A DNA stretch of 36,691 bases from JAVZJR01 sp037447235 (GTDB lineage: Archaea > Micrarchaeota > Micrarchaeia > Anstonellales > Bilamarchaeaceae). Numbering within the stretch: position 1 is the stretch's first letter; each line of letters starts with the position of its first letter. The position numbers and the translations under genes are program-made. A model generated the notes under the pieces. That model made no database searches. It saw only the letters and a program-made list of their open reading frames with translations, and was not told the DNA's origin. The DNA lies in assembly GCA_037447235.1 (NCBI GenBank), contig JBBIHC010000006.1:1-36691 (forward strand), given 5' to 3'. This document shows positions 25,902 to 33,598 of this stretch, one piece after another.

Positions 25902-26474
25902 ATGCTGGTTGTTTTTGAGGGGATAGACGGAAGCGGGAAGGACACGCAGCTTGCTTTGCTGAGGAAACGCTTTTCTTTTGAGTATTTCAAGTACCCGACG
26001 CGAAAATACAGGCTCCTCCGCGATTACCTTGACAAGAAAATCACCCTGAGCAGGAAAGCCTCATTCCTTCTTTTTCTTTCAGACATTGCCGACGAGCAGG
26101 AAAAGCTGGCGGAAGCAGCCGAAAATTCAGAGCTGGTTGTTGTGGACCGGTATGTTTATTCCACGATTGCGTATGAGCTTGGCGACCTCGGATACGAAAA
26201 ATCAAAGGAGATAGTGGACGGCGTTGGCTTCATCAGGCCGGATTTGGTTGTCCTGCTTGACCTGGACGCCGAGACGGCGCAAAGGAGAAAAGCGGTGCAG
26301 AAGGAGCCAGACAGGTATGAATCAGACGGAAAATACCTTGAGCAGGTCCGCCAGAAGTTCCTGAGGCAGGCGGAAGAAAGCTTCCACGCAAAAAGATGGG
26401 CGGTCGTGGACGCCTCGCTCACAAAGGAAGAGGTCGGCAGGGCCATAGAAGGCATCCTCTCAAAAAAATTATAA
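25902..26474 (+). CDS. tmk: Thymidylate kinase (dTMP kinase)
   Basis: Tmk phosphorylates dTMP to dTDP for DNA synthesis. In this 190-aa product the P-loop GIDGSGKDTQ is at about 7-16, the DRY motif is in VVDRYVYSTIAYE, and the lid region is RRKAVQKEPDRYESDGKYLE. Length is normal. The frame opens at GTG 25887, overlapping the previous stop, but the family begins close to MLVVFEGIDGSGK, so ATG 25902 is preferred. No strong ribosome binding site decides between them. It probably belongs to the transcript that begins at 23270. Confidence 0.93.
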   Translation: MLVVFEGIDGSGKDTQLALLRKRFSFEYFKYPTRKYRLLRDYLDKKITLSRKASFLLFLSDIADEQEKLAEAAENSELVVVDRYVYSTIAYELGDLGYEKSKEIVDGVGFIRPDLVVLLDLDAETAQRRKAVQKEPDRYESDGKYLEQVRQKFLRQAEESFHAKRWAVVDASLTKEEVGRAIEGILSKKL

Positions 26475-26475
26475 A
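26469..26475 (+). promoter_or_regulatory. TATA box of the unknown gene at 26497
   Basis: ttataaa, spanning the end of tmk, is centred 25 nt before the ATG at 26497. This predicts a leaderless mRNA for the next gene, independent of tmk. Confidence 0.5.
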
Positions 26476-26496
26476 CCCCGGCCGCCAATCACATTT

Positions 26497-27024
26497 ATGG
26501 ATGACAGGAAAAAAGCCGCAATCTATCTGCTTATGCTTAACCGCTATCGCGATATGATAAACGAGAAGGAGACAAAAACCATAACCGAGATACGCGCGAT
26601 GGTGGCTCCGCACCAGCCGTTTGTGGATTCCATCATAAGGCGCATAATACCGGAATGGCCGCAGTGCGGAAAGAATGCGGCGCTGGAGCGCACGATAGGC
26701 TATTTTCGTTCCATAGAGGCCTGCGAGTTTGCGCTGACTTTCTGGCTTAAGCCTGAGGAGATGGACGAGCTGCGGGTTGCCGACCAGGCGAACAAATCAA
26801 TCCTTTTTGCATCCGTTCTGCGCAGCCTTGATTTTGACGACACGAAGGTTTATGTGACCAAAAGCGGCCTTTATTATGTCGGCTTTCATCTTGAAAACAA
26901 GAATTATCTTTTTGTCGCCAGGACGAATGCGCTTGTTTCTGGCGAGGGAGTCTCAAGAATTCTTGCAGATGACCCGCCGCGCTATGCGTTCAATGACCTC
27001 GTGTATGAGGTTTTTGAAGAGTAG
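26497..27024 (+). CDS. Hypothetical protein, unrecognised family
   Basis: This 175-aa soluble protein has no membrane segment. The N-terminal half looks helical (AAIYLLMLNRYRDMINEKETKTITEIRAMV); the C-terminal half looks like an alpha/beta fold (TKVYVTKSGLYYVGFHLENKNYLFVARTNALV). Cysteines C57 and C75 do not form an obvious metal site. It has its own TATA box (26469-26475) at leaderless spacing and converges on rnp4 with a 12-nt gap. I recognise no family and propose no function. It is credible as a gene because of its length, coding-like composition and promoter. Confidence 0.7.
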   Translation: MDDRKKAAIYLLMLNRYRDMINEKETKTITEIRAMVAPHQPFVDSIIRRIIPEWPQCGKNAALERTIGYFRSIEACEFALTFWLKPEEMDELRVADQANKSILFASVLRSLDFDDTKVYVTKSGLYYVGFHLENKNYLFVARTNALVSGEGVSRILADDPPRYAFNDLVYEVFEE

Positions 27025-27036
27025 GGTATGCGGCGC

Positions 27037-27339
27037 TCATAGCCTTTTTGAGAAACCGCACTTTTTGCATTTTATCCTGAGGCAGTTGTTCTTTTTGTCA
27101 AAATAAACTGTCGCGGTCTCGCCCGGCACCCATACGGTCAGGCACTTCCTGCAAAACGAATTCCTGTAGTCCGGGGGCAGTTTTACCCTGTTTTTCTTTA
27201 TGAGCTCCCAGGCCATTCTCACGTAACGCGCCGCCCTTTCGGGCTTTTTGCCGAGCAGCGCCAGGCGTGCCTCGTCTATGAGCTTCTTTGCCGATGCCGT
27301 GCTGGAACTTTTTATAAATCTTTTCTGCCTATTATCCAC
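27037..27339 (-). CDS. rnp4: Ribonuclease P protein component 4 (Rpp21/Rpr2 family)
   Basis: Rnp4 is a zinc-ribbon protein subunit of archaeal RNase P, which removes the 5' leader of pre-tRNAs. The 100-aa product has an N-terminal helical pair (about 12-50, including ERAARYVRMAWELIKKNRVKLP) and the zinc ribbon C63-x2-C66 ... C91-x2-C94 (FCRKC, CKKCGF), exactly the family layout. A minus-strand TATA-like tatataaa (27361-27368) is centred about 26 nt upstream of the start and lies inside the first codons of the divergent DUF63 gene. Confidence 0.93.
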   Translation of the reverse strand: MDNRQKRFIKSSSTASAKKLIDEARLALLGKKPERAARYVRMAWELIKKNRVKLPPDYRNSFCRKCLTVWVPGETATVYFDKKNNCLRIKCKKCGFSKRL

Positions 27340-27368
27340 GCAGTTGATTAGATGGAAAACTTTATATA
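27311..27368. promoter_or_regulatory. Overlapping divergent promoters of rnp4 (-) and the DUF63 gene (+)
   Basis: The start codons are only 12 nt apart. The minus-strand TATA-like box for rnp4 (27361-27368) lies inside the DUF63 coding region. The plus-strand box tttataaatc (27311-27320) lies inside rnp4 and predicts a leader of about 10 nt for DUF63. Each promoter is therefore embedded in the other gene. Confidence 0.45.
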
Positions 27369-28188
27369 TGATTACTTCATCCAGCCGGTTCTGGCCCGTA
27401 CCGGATACAATCCGGTCAACACGATTGCCTACGCAATAATCGCGCTCGCCTCGCTTTATGTGATATTCAATTTTTTCAAAATGAAAAGAATACCAGTAGA
27501 CAATTCGTTTGTTTCCGGGGCGCTGGGTTTCGTTCTGCTCGGTTCAACCGTCCGCGTGGTGACCGACAGCATAGACAGCGGTGTGTTCGCGCCAATAACC
27601 CCGTTGCATTCGCTCGTGATCCAAAGCCATGTCTATGATTATGGCTTTCTTACGGTGACGCCAGGCATCTATGCCGTCATCGCATTCCTGTTCTTGTCAT
27701 CTTTTTTCATTCTCCGGAAGCTTGGAAGGGCTGGCGATTTGTGGAAGGTTGGCATCGCCCTCTGGCTGCCGCATTTTCTTCTTTTGATTCCGTTTGCGGC
27801 ATACTTTTCGTTTGTTTTGCTTGCATTTCTGCTCGCAGCCATCCCCTTTGCCGCAGCAGGATTTTTGCTTAGGGACCGGGATGCTTCCCTGATCGTCGGC
27901 GCGCACGCCCTTGACGGCGCCGCCACATTTGTCGCGATAGAGGTGCTTCCGATGTTCGCGCCGGTTGCATATTTTGAGCAGCACGTGGTTTCCGGTTTTG
28001 TGGGCGCCATTGCGGGCAGCTATCTGGGCTTCTATCTGCTGAAAGTTTTGGTGTCATTCGCAGCCGCCTGGGTCGTTTCACGAGAAAAAATGGATGATGA
28101 CGAAAGGCGCTACATATCGCTCGTTCTTGTGATAATGGGGCTGGCGCCCGGCTTGCGCGACATTCTCAGGATGCTGCTTGGCGCTTAG
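27352..28188 (+). CDS. DUF63 family integral membrane protein
   Basis: This 278-aa protein has about seven or eight membrane helices. The pattern matches the archaeal DUF63 family: an N-terminal FIYDYFIQPVLARTGYNPVNTIAYAIIAL, a charged LGSTVRVVTDSIDSG segment after helix 2, the central GAHALDGAATFVAIE motif near residues 182-196, and YFEQHVVSGFVGAIAGSYLGF. Conserved Arg, Asp and His residues lie within or beside membrane helices, which hints at a transport or enzymatic role. No function is established as far as I know. The VIT-like gene follows after 37 nt. Confidence 0.88.
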   Translation: MENFIYDYFIQPVLARTGYNPVNTIAYAIIALASLYVIFNFFKMKRIPVDNSFVSGALGFVLLGSTVRVVTDSIDSGVFAPITPLHSLVIQSHVYDYGFLTVTPGIYAVIAFLFLSSFFILRKLGRAGDLWKVGIALWLPHFLLLIPFAAYFSFVLLAFLLAAIPFAAAGFLLRDRDASLIVGAHALDGAATFVAIEVLPMFAPVAYFEQHVVSGFVGAIAGSYLGFYLLKVLVSFAAAWVVSREKMDDDERRYISLVLVIMGLAPGLRDILRMLLGA

Positions 28189-28225
28189 GCTCCTTTTAAA
28201 AGCAATTTGTTTTAATTTATCTTCC

Positions 28226-28732
28226 GTGAAAACCGTGAGAAGCGAAGAGCATTCAAGAGAGGTTGGCCTGAGTTTTGGCCTGACATCGGCAGTCATCACG
28301 ACTCTGGGCCTTGTCGTGGGCCTCAACGCCAGCACCAGTTCGCAGGCAATCGTTCTTGGCGCCATATTGATAATTGCCATAGCAGACGCTTTTTCTGATG
28401 CGCTGGGCATCCACATGTCAGAGGAATCCGAAGGGGTGCATACTCCGAGGGAGGTATGGACATCCACCCTATCAACTTTCATATCAAAGTTCGTTTTTGC
28501 TTTGACTTTTGCCTTCCCTTTTTTGCTTGTTCCTTCGCTAATTGACATGCAGGGCGCGATAATCGCCGATGTTGCGTGGGGTTTCCTGCTGCTGGCGGTT
28601 TTCAGCTACAGGATGGCAAAAAGGTTGAATGACAATGCAGCGCATGTTGTCGCGGAGCATCTGGGCGTGGCAATACTCGTGATCGCGCTTACGCAGGCAG
28701 TCGGCTCTGCCATACGCTCTTATTTTGGCTGA
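28226..28732 (+). CDS. VIT1/CCC1-like membrane transporter-type protein
   Basis: This approximately 168-aa protein has about five hydrophobic helices. The features resemble the VIT1/CCC1 (vacuolar iron transporter-like) family: SFGLTSAVITTLGLVVGL in helix 1, AIADAFSDALGIHMSEESE in helix 2 with the acidic and Met residues used for metal passage, and C-terminal helices. Iron or manganese transport is the family's known activity; the ion here is not determinable. The frame opens at TTG 28178 inside the DUF63 gene. GTG 28226 is chosen because a TATA-like ttttaaaa (28194-28201) lies about 28 nt upstream and because residues before it look non-coding. GTG 28235 is another option. Confidence 0.75.
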   Translation: MKTVRSEEHSREVGLSFGLTSAVITTLGLVVGLNASTSSQAIVLGAILIIAIADAFSDALGIHMSEESEGVHTPREVWTSTLSTFISKFVFALTFAFPFLLVPSLIDMQGAIIADVAWGFLLLAVFSYRMAKRLNDNAAHVVAEHLGVAILVIALTQAVGSAIRSYFG

Positions 28733-28770
28733 GGGCATCCCGGCCGCCAGTTCCGCGGCTTTACCAAAAA

Positions 28771-28780
28771 GATTTTTAAT
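28771..28780 (+). promoter_or_regulatory. TATA box of the LipA-like gene
   Basis: gatttttaat, in an AT-rich run, is centred about 26 nt before the ATG at 28801, predicting a leaderless mRNA. Confidence 0.5.
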
Positions 28781-28800
28781 TTTTCTTGATTTAATATGTT

Positions 28801-29583
28801 ATGCTTTCCATCCCATCCCACCCGAATAACGAGCTAATCCTGAGAGCAGTGGAAGAAACAATCAGGAATTATGGGGCTTCGCCTGCCCTGCTTGGCACAA
28901 AAGAGTTTGCAGAATGTTTTTTTAACGGCGTTATGATTTTTGACATATTGAAGCAGCCGGAGCCGGAATTTTTCCGGAGAAAAAAGAACAGGCCTGAGAA
29001 GCCGCCCATAGATTACGGCGCAAGAATAGCCAAACTGTCAAGGAGGCTCGGCCTGGGCTATGTAGTTCTTGATGCCGCCTACAGAAAAGACCTGAAAGAC
29101 GGCGGCGCGTCTTATGTCGCGCATTACCTCAAGCAATTCAGGAAATCAAACCCGGATGCAATAGTGGAGACCGTGCTATCGCCGGGCTTTCGCGGCGTCC
29201 ATTTGCCCATCATCCTGAAAGAGAATCCGGACGTAATGTCATACAGCATTCCGATTCACAGGCTCGGAAAGCGCGAGCTCAGAAGGCTTAGAAAGACGGT
29301 AATGCTTGCCCGGGCCATGAGCAGGAACAAGCCGATAAGGGTCATCCTTTCACTCGATAGAAAAACAAGATTTGCTGATGTGTTAAGCGCGATGCGCGGC
29401 TTCAGGAAAGCCGGGGCTGACATGCTTGTTCTGCGCGCCGCAGGCGATTTGAAGGATGAAGACAACCGCCTTTTTGAGTTGTGCGAGCGCGAGGCGTACC
29501 ATCTCGGCTTCAGGCATGTGGTCTCAAAACCAAGGCTGAATCCGGCTTACGACCTGCCGGAATTCATATCCTCTATCTATTGA
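28801..29583 (+). CDS. Lipoyl synthase-like protein lacking the radical SAM and auxiliary cluster cysteines
   Basis: The 260-aa product can be matched along most of its length to lipoyl synthase (LipA). GLGYVVLDAAYRKDLKDGGA (85-104) mirrors LipA's LRYVVITSVDRDDLRDGGA, VETVLSPGFRG (122-132) mirrors its ETLVPDFRG, ENPDVMSYSI its PPDVFNHNL, and LGFRHVVSKPRLNPAY (235-250) its MGFTHAACGPFVRSSY. LipA carries CxxxCxxC before the first block; here the equivalent region (about 39-52) reads CFFNGVMIFDILKQ, with one cysteine. The only other cysteine is C228, and the C-terminal RSSY serine motif is also gone. It therefore cannot bind either 4Fe-4S cluster in the known way. The frame is intact and has its own promoter, so it looks like a retained non-catalytic relative rather than a decaying gene. 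Its function is unknown. Confidence 0.8.
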   Translation: MLSIPSHPNNELILRAVEETIRNYGASPALLGTKEFAECFFNGVMIFDILKQPEPEFFRRKKNRPEKPPIDYGARIAKLSRRLGLGYVVLDAAYRKDLKDGGASYVAHYLKQFRKSNPDAIVETVLSPGFRGVHLPIILKENPDVMSYSIPIHRLGKRELRRLRKTVMLARAMSRNKPIRVILSLDRKTRFADVLSAMRGFRKAGADMLVLRAAGDLKDEDNRLFELCEREAYHLGFRHVVSKPRLNPAYDLPEFISSIY

Positions 29584-29587
29584 TTTT

Positions 29588-30154
29588 TCAGCACTTTGCT
29601 TTTCTGTTGTTGCCGTTTTGCTGGGCAGCCTGCTTTGGGCCGTTCAAAAATTCTCTCGAAGGCTTTATTTCATCGTGCTTGAGTTGCGGGCCTTCCGATG
29701 CTTTGTGCAGTTTATGCTTGTCTGCAAGTTCAAACGCGCGCTCCTCAAGTTCCATGCTTGCCATATCCCTTATCCGCTCCGGCAGCCTGCCGTCAAGGGT
29801 CATGGCAAACAGCGCGTCGTGGTTCGCTTTTGACGCGTTCTCCTTTATTGCCCTGATTGCCGCATCCTCAATCTTGCGCTCGGCAGCCGCCTTAACCGCC
29901 CGGGCCAGCTTCTCATTATTGCTCATGGTGAACAGGGCTTCATAATCGCCGCGTTCCGCATGCATCCGGATCATCCGCTCTCCGGCGGCTATCCTTGTCT
30001 TTTCAGGCAGCCTGTCACTGACTGCCATCTCCATAATCGTGTCGTACAGCCCTGCGCCGGCGCATTCCTCGATTGCCTTCAATCCAGCTTCTGTCCTGAT
30101 TTCTTCGTCTTTGTGCGCGTATGCCACCAATAACAGTTCATCTATCCTGTTCAT
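29588..30154 (-). CDS. Small alpha-helical repeat protein (HEAT/ARM-like)
   Basis: This 188-aa soluble protein contains at least three related helical units. Their cores are YDTIMEMAVSDRLPEKTR (about 37-54), YEALFTMSNNEKLARAVK (71-88) and HDALFAMTLDGRLPERIR (112-129), each followed by a second amphipathic helix. A weaker copy may start at residue 4. The C-terminal 40 residues are polar and probably disordered (NGPKQAAQQNGNNRKAKC). Such repeats usually bind proteins, and no partner can be named. GGTGGG precedes the ATG. A minus-strand TATA-like gttttaaaaac at about 30209-30219 could give its own transcript; otherwise it is the last gene after truD-trm1. Confidence 0.72.
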   Translation of the reverse strand: MNRIDELLLVAYAHKDEEIRTEAGLKAIEECAGAGLYDTIMEMAVSDRLPEKTRIAAGERMIRMHAERGDYEALFTMSNNEKLARAVKAAAERKIEDAAIRAIKENASKANHDALFAMTLDGRLPERIRDMASMELEERAFELADKHKLHKASEGPQLKHDEIKPSREFLNGPKQAAQQNGNNRKAKC

Positions 30155-30253
30155 CCCACCAACCCCTTTTTTTATTGCTAGATGTCATATTATCTGTTGG
30201 CATAGTTTTTAAAACTTGATTTTTGTGGAATATTGCCTGCTGCCGGCGGCTGC

Positions 30254-31360
30254 TTAGCCTTTGCCGGAAGCCAAGAGTTCTAGGAGCTCTAGAACTTTTT
30301 TAAACGGAGCGCCTGTTTTTACCGCGGTCGGGCAGAAATGCGTCCTGGAAATTCCGTATCCTTGTTTTTCAGCCGCCTCAATCACATCGCCTATTTTCGG
30401 CACCATTTTCAGCTTTAGCCTTTTTGACATAGAATGAATATCGTAAAAATAAGGAGGCATTCCTGTTTCTGCAGCCATCATCGCCAGCTTTCTGCCAATC
30501 TCTTCCTTCTGGCTGTAATCTCTTTTTTCATTCAGCCTCAGCATTTTTTCTATGAACTCCTTCTGATGCAGCCCGCCCAGCCAGAGCGGCCCGGCATAGT
30601 CTAGCGTGCCTTTGCAAAGCGGGCATCTTTCAGGCGGGAACCTTGGCGCGGAATCGCGAAAGCCGCACTTGTTGCAGTATACCACATACCCAAGCCGGGT
30701 TAACGACCCGTAGGCCTTTTCAGCATCCCTCTCAAGCAGGACAAGCGTTTTTAGGTAATGCCGGTCTGACAGCGAAAGCAACGGCCGTATGCCAAAATTG
30801 AATTCCGCAGCCACCTCTGCAATTTTTTTTATCAGTATCCTAAGCCCGTTTTCGTGCGTGAACTCGTTGTTGAGCGGTTTTGAATGGTAGTTTTTCATTG
30901 CCGCCTTCATTTTTCCGCCGCAAAGGACCGCGGTGTCGGTTGCCGTAACCGACAGATAGCCGGTCTTCAGCGGATTGAATATCCTCAGCACGTCGTAAAG
31001 ATAAGGGGAGGGCGTGCCAAACGGATCAACTTCAACGAAGTCCGCCACTACGCCAAACGCGAGGCGCGAGATGTTTCCCCGCAATGCCTTTGCTTTCCTT
31101 ATGCGGTTCGTCCTTGTGTTCTTTTTTATGCATTTCACCGCATCCGGTTCTATGTCAACGAATACCGCGCCAGTAACATTATCATTCTCTTTTGCGTATC
31201 TTATTCCCCTTATGCCGGTTGCAGCAAACGCGTCGCATATCGCGAGCGGCTTCTCTATCGCGCCAACTGCCAGCGAGAACAGGCTTCGGCAGAATGCCAT
31301 GTTTGGATTGTAGAAAACCCTGCCGCCGCATGTTTCAAACCTTGTCTTTTCCTCGATCAT
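30254..31360 (-). CDS. trm1: tRNA (guanine26-N2)-dimethyltransferase Trm1
   Basis: Trm1 transfers methyl groups from S-adenosylmethionine to N2 of G26 in tRNA. In the 368-aa product, the SAM motif DAFAATGIRGIRYA is at about 43-56, the acidic motif VFVDIEP at 67-72, and the catalytic-type motif VEVDPFGTPSPYL (DPFG 112-115) is diagnostic. The C-terminal domain holds a zinc site, CNKCGF ... CPLC, and the HFCPTAVKTGAPF motif near the end. Length is normal. It starts 6 nt after the truD stop, so the two tRNA-modification genes are cotranscribed. Confidence 0.96.
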   Translation of the reverse strand: MIEEKTRFETCGGRVFYNPNMAFCRSLFSLAVGAIEKPLAICDAFAATGIRGIRYAKENDNVTGAVFVDIEPDAVKCIKKNTRTNRIRKAKALRGNISRLAFGVVADFVEVDPFGTPSPYLYDVLRIFNPLKTGYLSVTATDTAVLCGGKMKAAMKNYHSKPLNNEFTHENGLRILIKKIAEVAAEFNFGIRPLLSLSDRHYLKTLVLLERDAEKAYGSLTRLGYVVYCNKCGFRDSAPRFPPERCPLCKGTLDYAGPLWLGGLHQKEFIEKMLRLNEKRDYSQKEEIGRKLAMMAAETGMPPYFYDIHSMSKRLKLKMVPKIGDVIEAAEKQGYGISRTHFCPTAVKTGAPFKKVLELLELLASGKG

Positions 31361-31366
31361 TTTCCA

Positions 31367-32605
31367 TCAGCCCTTGTCCTTGTCCAGGAATTCCCTGACC
31401 GCCATCGTGGCATAGGAGCCTGCCGGAAGGGAAAACATGAATGTATCTTCCTTGAAGGAAAAATCTTTTAACGGGGCGAGCAGGACGCGGTAACTTCCTG
31501 CAGTCGCTATCTCAGGCATAAACCTTAATCTGAAGTCTGAAGTTTTTATGCCTAACTGCGCGAGCAGTGTTTTTTCCCTATCATTCAATTTTGTTTCGTA
31601 GCCGATTATCTTTCCAACAAGAAAAGTTTTGCCGGCGTGCTTTTTTTCAACCCGCCTGCTTATGTCAGGAAAGCCATCTTTTTCCCCGCAGCAGTATTCT
31701 CCATCTTCGGCTTTCAGTTCGCCCTCCCCCATCCTTTCAGAAAGCATAATGTTGAAGAGATATGACTGGAAGGCGTGGACGAACAGCAGCAGCGTCGCGC
31801 GCGGCAGCCTTCTCAGGGCGCCGGCATAGTCGCGAGGATATTTTGCCAGGTGCGCAAGCACGCTTCTCTCAAGCCGCAGGCTTTTCGGGAAGTTTCGCAA
31901 GGCAGCGCCAAAATCGTTTGTTTTTGCCAGCTCTTCCCTCGCAAGCCTCGATTCCTCCCTTTCCTCGCTTGCGCAGCTTCCGCACAAGAATTCCATCACT
32001 GCCAAATCAGCCCTGCCGCGCAAAAGCGTTTCGCCGACTTTGTGCGTGTTCCTTCTGCTGCTTCCGAACCTCTGCCCGCCGAAATAATTTGGAAACATCC
32101 CATTGGTTTCAGCAAATATTTTTTTTACTGCTTTCTCTGCATCGTTGGTTTCAATGCCGCTTGCTTTTATCGTGAACCTGTTGCCGGCAAGCTGGCCAAG
32201 CCTTACCTTGTCTTTTGCGCCCCATGCGCCAAGTATTTTTATGTCCTTAAGGTTCAACGAAAGAAGTTTTTCCCTGTCAATTCTGTAAACAGACGCGAGC
32301 TGGACGGTTTTTGCGTTCTTGTCCTTTGAGCCGGCATAGGAAAATCTTTTTTTTCCGATTGCGAGCGCATCGCCGATCCTCCTTAATGCCCCTTCTGTTG
32401 TCCATTCCTTCTTTTGCAATACAAAATGGGTGAAATCGCCTTCTTCTTCTGGTCGAGTGCAGCTCTTGTCGAGCTCAAGCACGGTTCCGTCCTGCATTAT
32501 TTCTTCAACCGTGAAATCTTCCGGTTTTTGCTTTATCGCCCCCCCTGTTCCGGGAGTCTTTGAAAGATAAGCAAGCCTGATGATGTCTTCCATGGAGGTC
32601 TCCAT
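31367..32605 (-). CDS. truD: tRNA pseudouridine(13) synthase TruD
   Basis: TruD isomerises U13 of tRNA to pseudouridine. In this 412-aa product the N-terminal GGAIKQKPEDFTVEEI is typical, the catalytic aspartate is D95 in YAGSKDKNAKT, and NYFGGQRFGSSRRNTHKVGETLLRG and HAFQSYLFNIMLSERM are family blocks. The ATG at 32605 and an internal ATG at 32593 are both possible, and neither has a clear ribosome binding site. Only a weak TATA-like stretch lies upstream, within the 23S rRNA processing stem. The gene begins about 50 nt after the end of 23S rRNA on the same strand, so it may be expressed from the rRNA promoter. Confidence 0.95.
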   Translation of the reverse strand: METSMEDIIRLAYLSKTPGTGGAIKQKPEDFTVEEIMQDGTVLELDKSCTRPEEEGDFTHFVLQKKEWTTEGALRRIGDALAIGKKRFSYAGSKDKNAKTVQLASVYRIDREKLLSLNLKDIKILGAWGAKDKVRLGQLAGNRFTIKASGIETNDAEKAVKKIFAETNGMFPNYFGGQRFGSSRRNTHKVGETLLRGRADLAVMEFLCGSCASEEREESRLAREELAKTNDFGAALRNFPKSLRLERSVLAHLAKYPRDYAGALRRLPRATLLLFVHAFQSYLFNIMLSERMGEGELKAEDGEYCCGEKDGFPDISRRVEKKHAGKTFLVGKIIGYETKLNDREKTLLAQLGIKTSDFRLRFMPEIATAGSYRVLLAPLKDFSFKEDTFMFSLPAGSYATMAVREFLDKDKG

Positions 32606-32631
32606 CTAAAATTAGATGTGGAAAGGGAAAT

Positions 32632-32657
32632 AACAGCAGAAAATGGCGTGAGTTTGG
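32632..32657 (-). promoter_or_regulatory. 3' strand of the 23S rRNA processing stem
   Basis: On the minus strand this region contains CCAAACTCAC (complement of 32648-32657) and TCTGCTGTT (complement of 32632-32640). They pair perfectly with GTGAGTTTGG and AACAGCAGA on the 5' side of 23S. The unpaired stretch between the two helices probably contains the bulge cut by the archaeal splicing endonuclease, but I could not fit an ideal bulge-helix-bulge. Confidence 0.7.
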
Positions 32658-33598
32658 AATGAACCTTTAGTAACCGCAAGCTGAACGGCTCGCTTTCGCT
32701 AACCGCTTACACTCCGGTCCTATCAAACGGATCTGCTATCCGCGGCTCATGCCTCCTCGTCTTGAGAATCGCTTCGACCTTATATGCTTTCAGGTCTTAT
32801 CGATTGGCGCGTGGCTGCCCGGCGGTGCGTATTTCACAACCGGTAAACTAGAGGCGCCGGATCTCCGTTCCTCTCGTACTCAGAGATCCTTCCTCTCAAG
32901 AGGCAAACGCTCCCAGAAGATACTACCGTACTGTCTCGCGACGTACTGAACCCAGCTCATGTGGGACTTTAATGGATGAACAACCCAACCCTTGGCGGGT
33001 CCTGCCCCACCAGGATGTCCCAAGCCGACAGCGATGTACCAAACCGCGGGGTCGATGTGTACTCTCACCCGCGACGAGCCTGTTACCTCCAGGGTAGCTT
33101 GTCTGACAGATAGAACCCTCATCAATAAGGTATCTATGTTCGCTAAGCCCGACTTTCGTCTCTGCATTCCACGCTTTTAAGAATGCAGTCAGCCCTGCAT
33201 TTGTCTTTCACCCTCTACTCCCGATTTCTGACCGGGATGAGCAGAGCATTGGGCGCCCTTGTTTCCTTATCGAGGGCGTACCGCCCCAGCCGAACCGCCC
33301 ACCTGGCGCTGTTCTCTTTCGAGTAAGCAATACAAGACATACTAAGTGGTGTTACACTTTCGCCTCCCCGTTGCCCGGAAGCAACGGATCGACGGCTCCC
33401 ACTTACTCTCGGTAGTATAACTCGTACTACAACACCAGACTGCGGTAAAGCTCCATGGAGTCTTCGTTTCCCTCTGGGAGTCTCCGGCATCTTCACCGGA
33501 TAGTGAGTTCACCAGGTCCCAGGTAGGGACAGTGGGGGAGTCGTTACGCCATTCATGCAAGCCGCCAATTAAGCGGCGAGGTATTACGCTACCTTAAG

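Noticed and set aside
28801..29583. Annotation as a functional lipoyl synthase
   Set aside because: None of the cluster-binding cysteines is present, so the known LipA chemistry is not possible.
32606..32657. 5S rRNA after 23S
   Set aside because: The gap to truD is only about 50 nt, too short for 5S.
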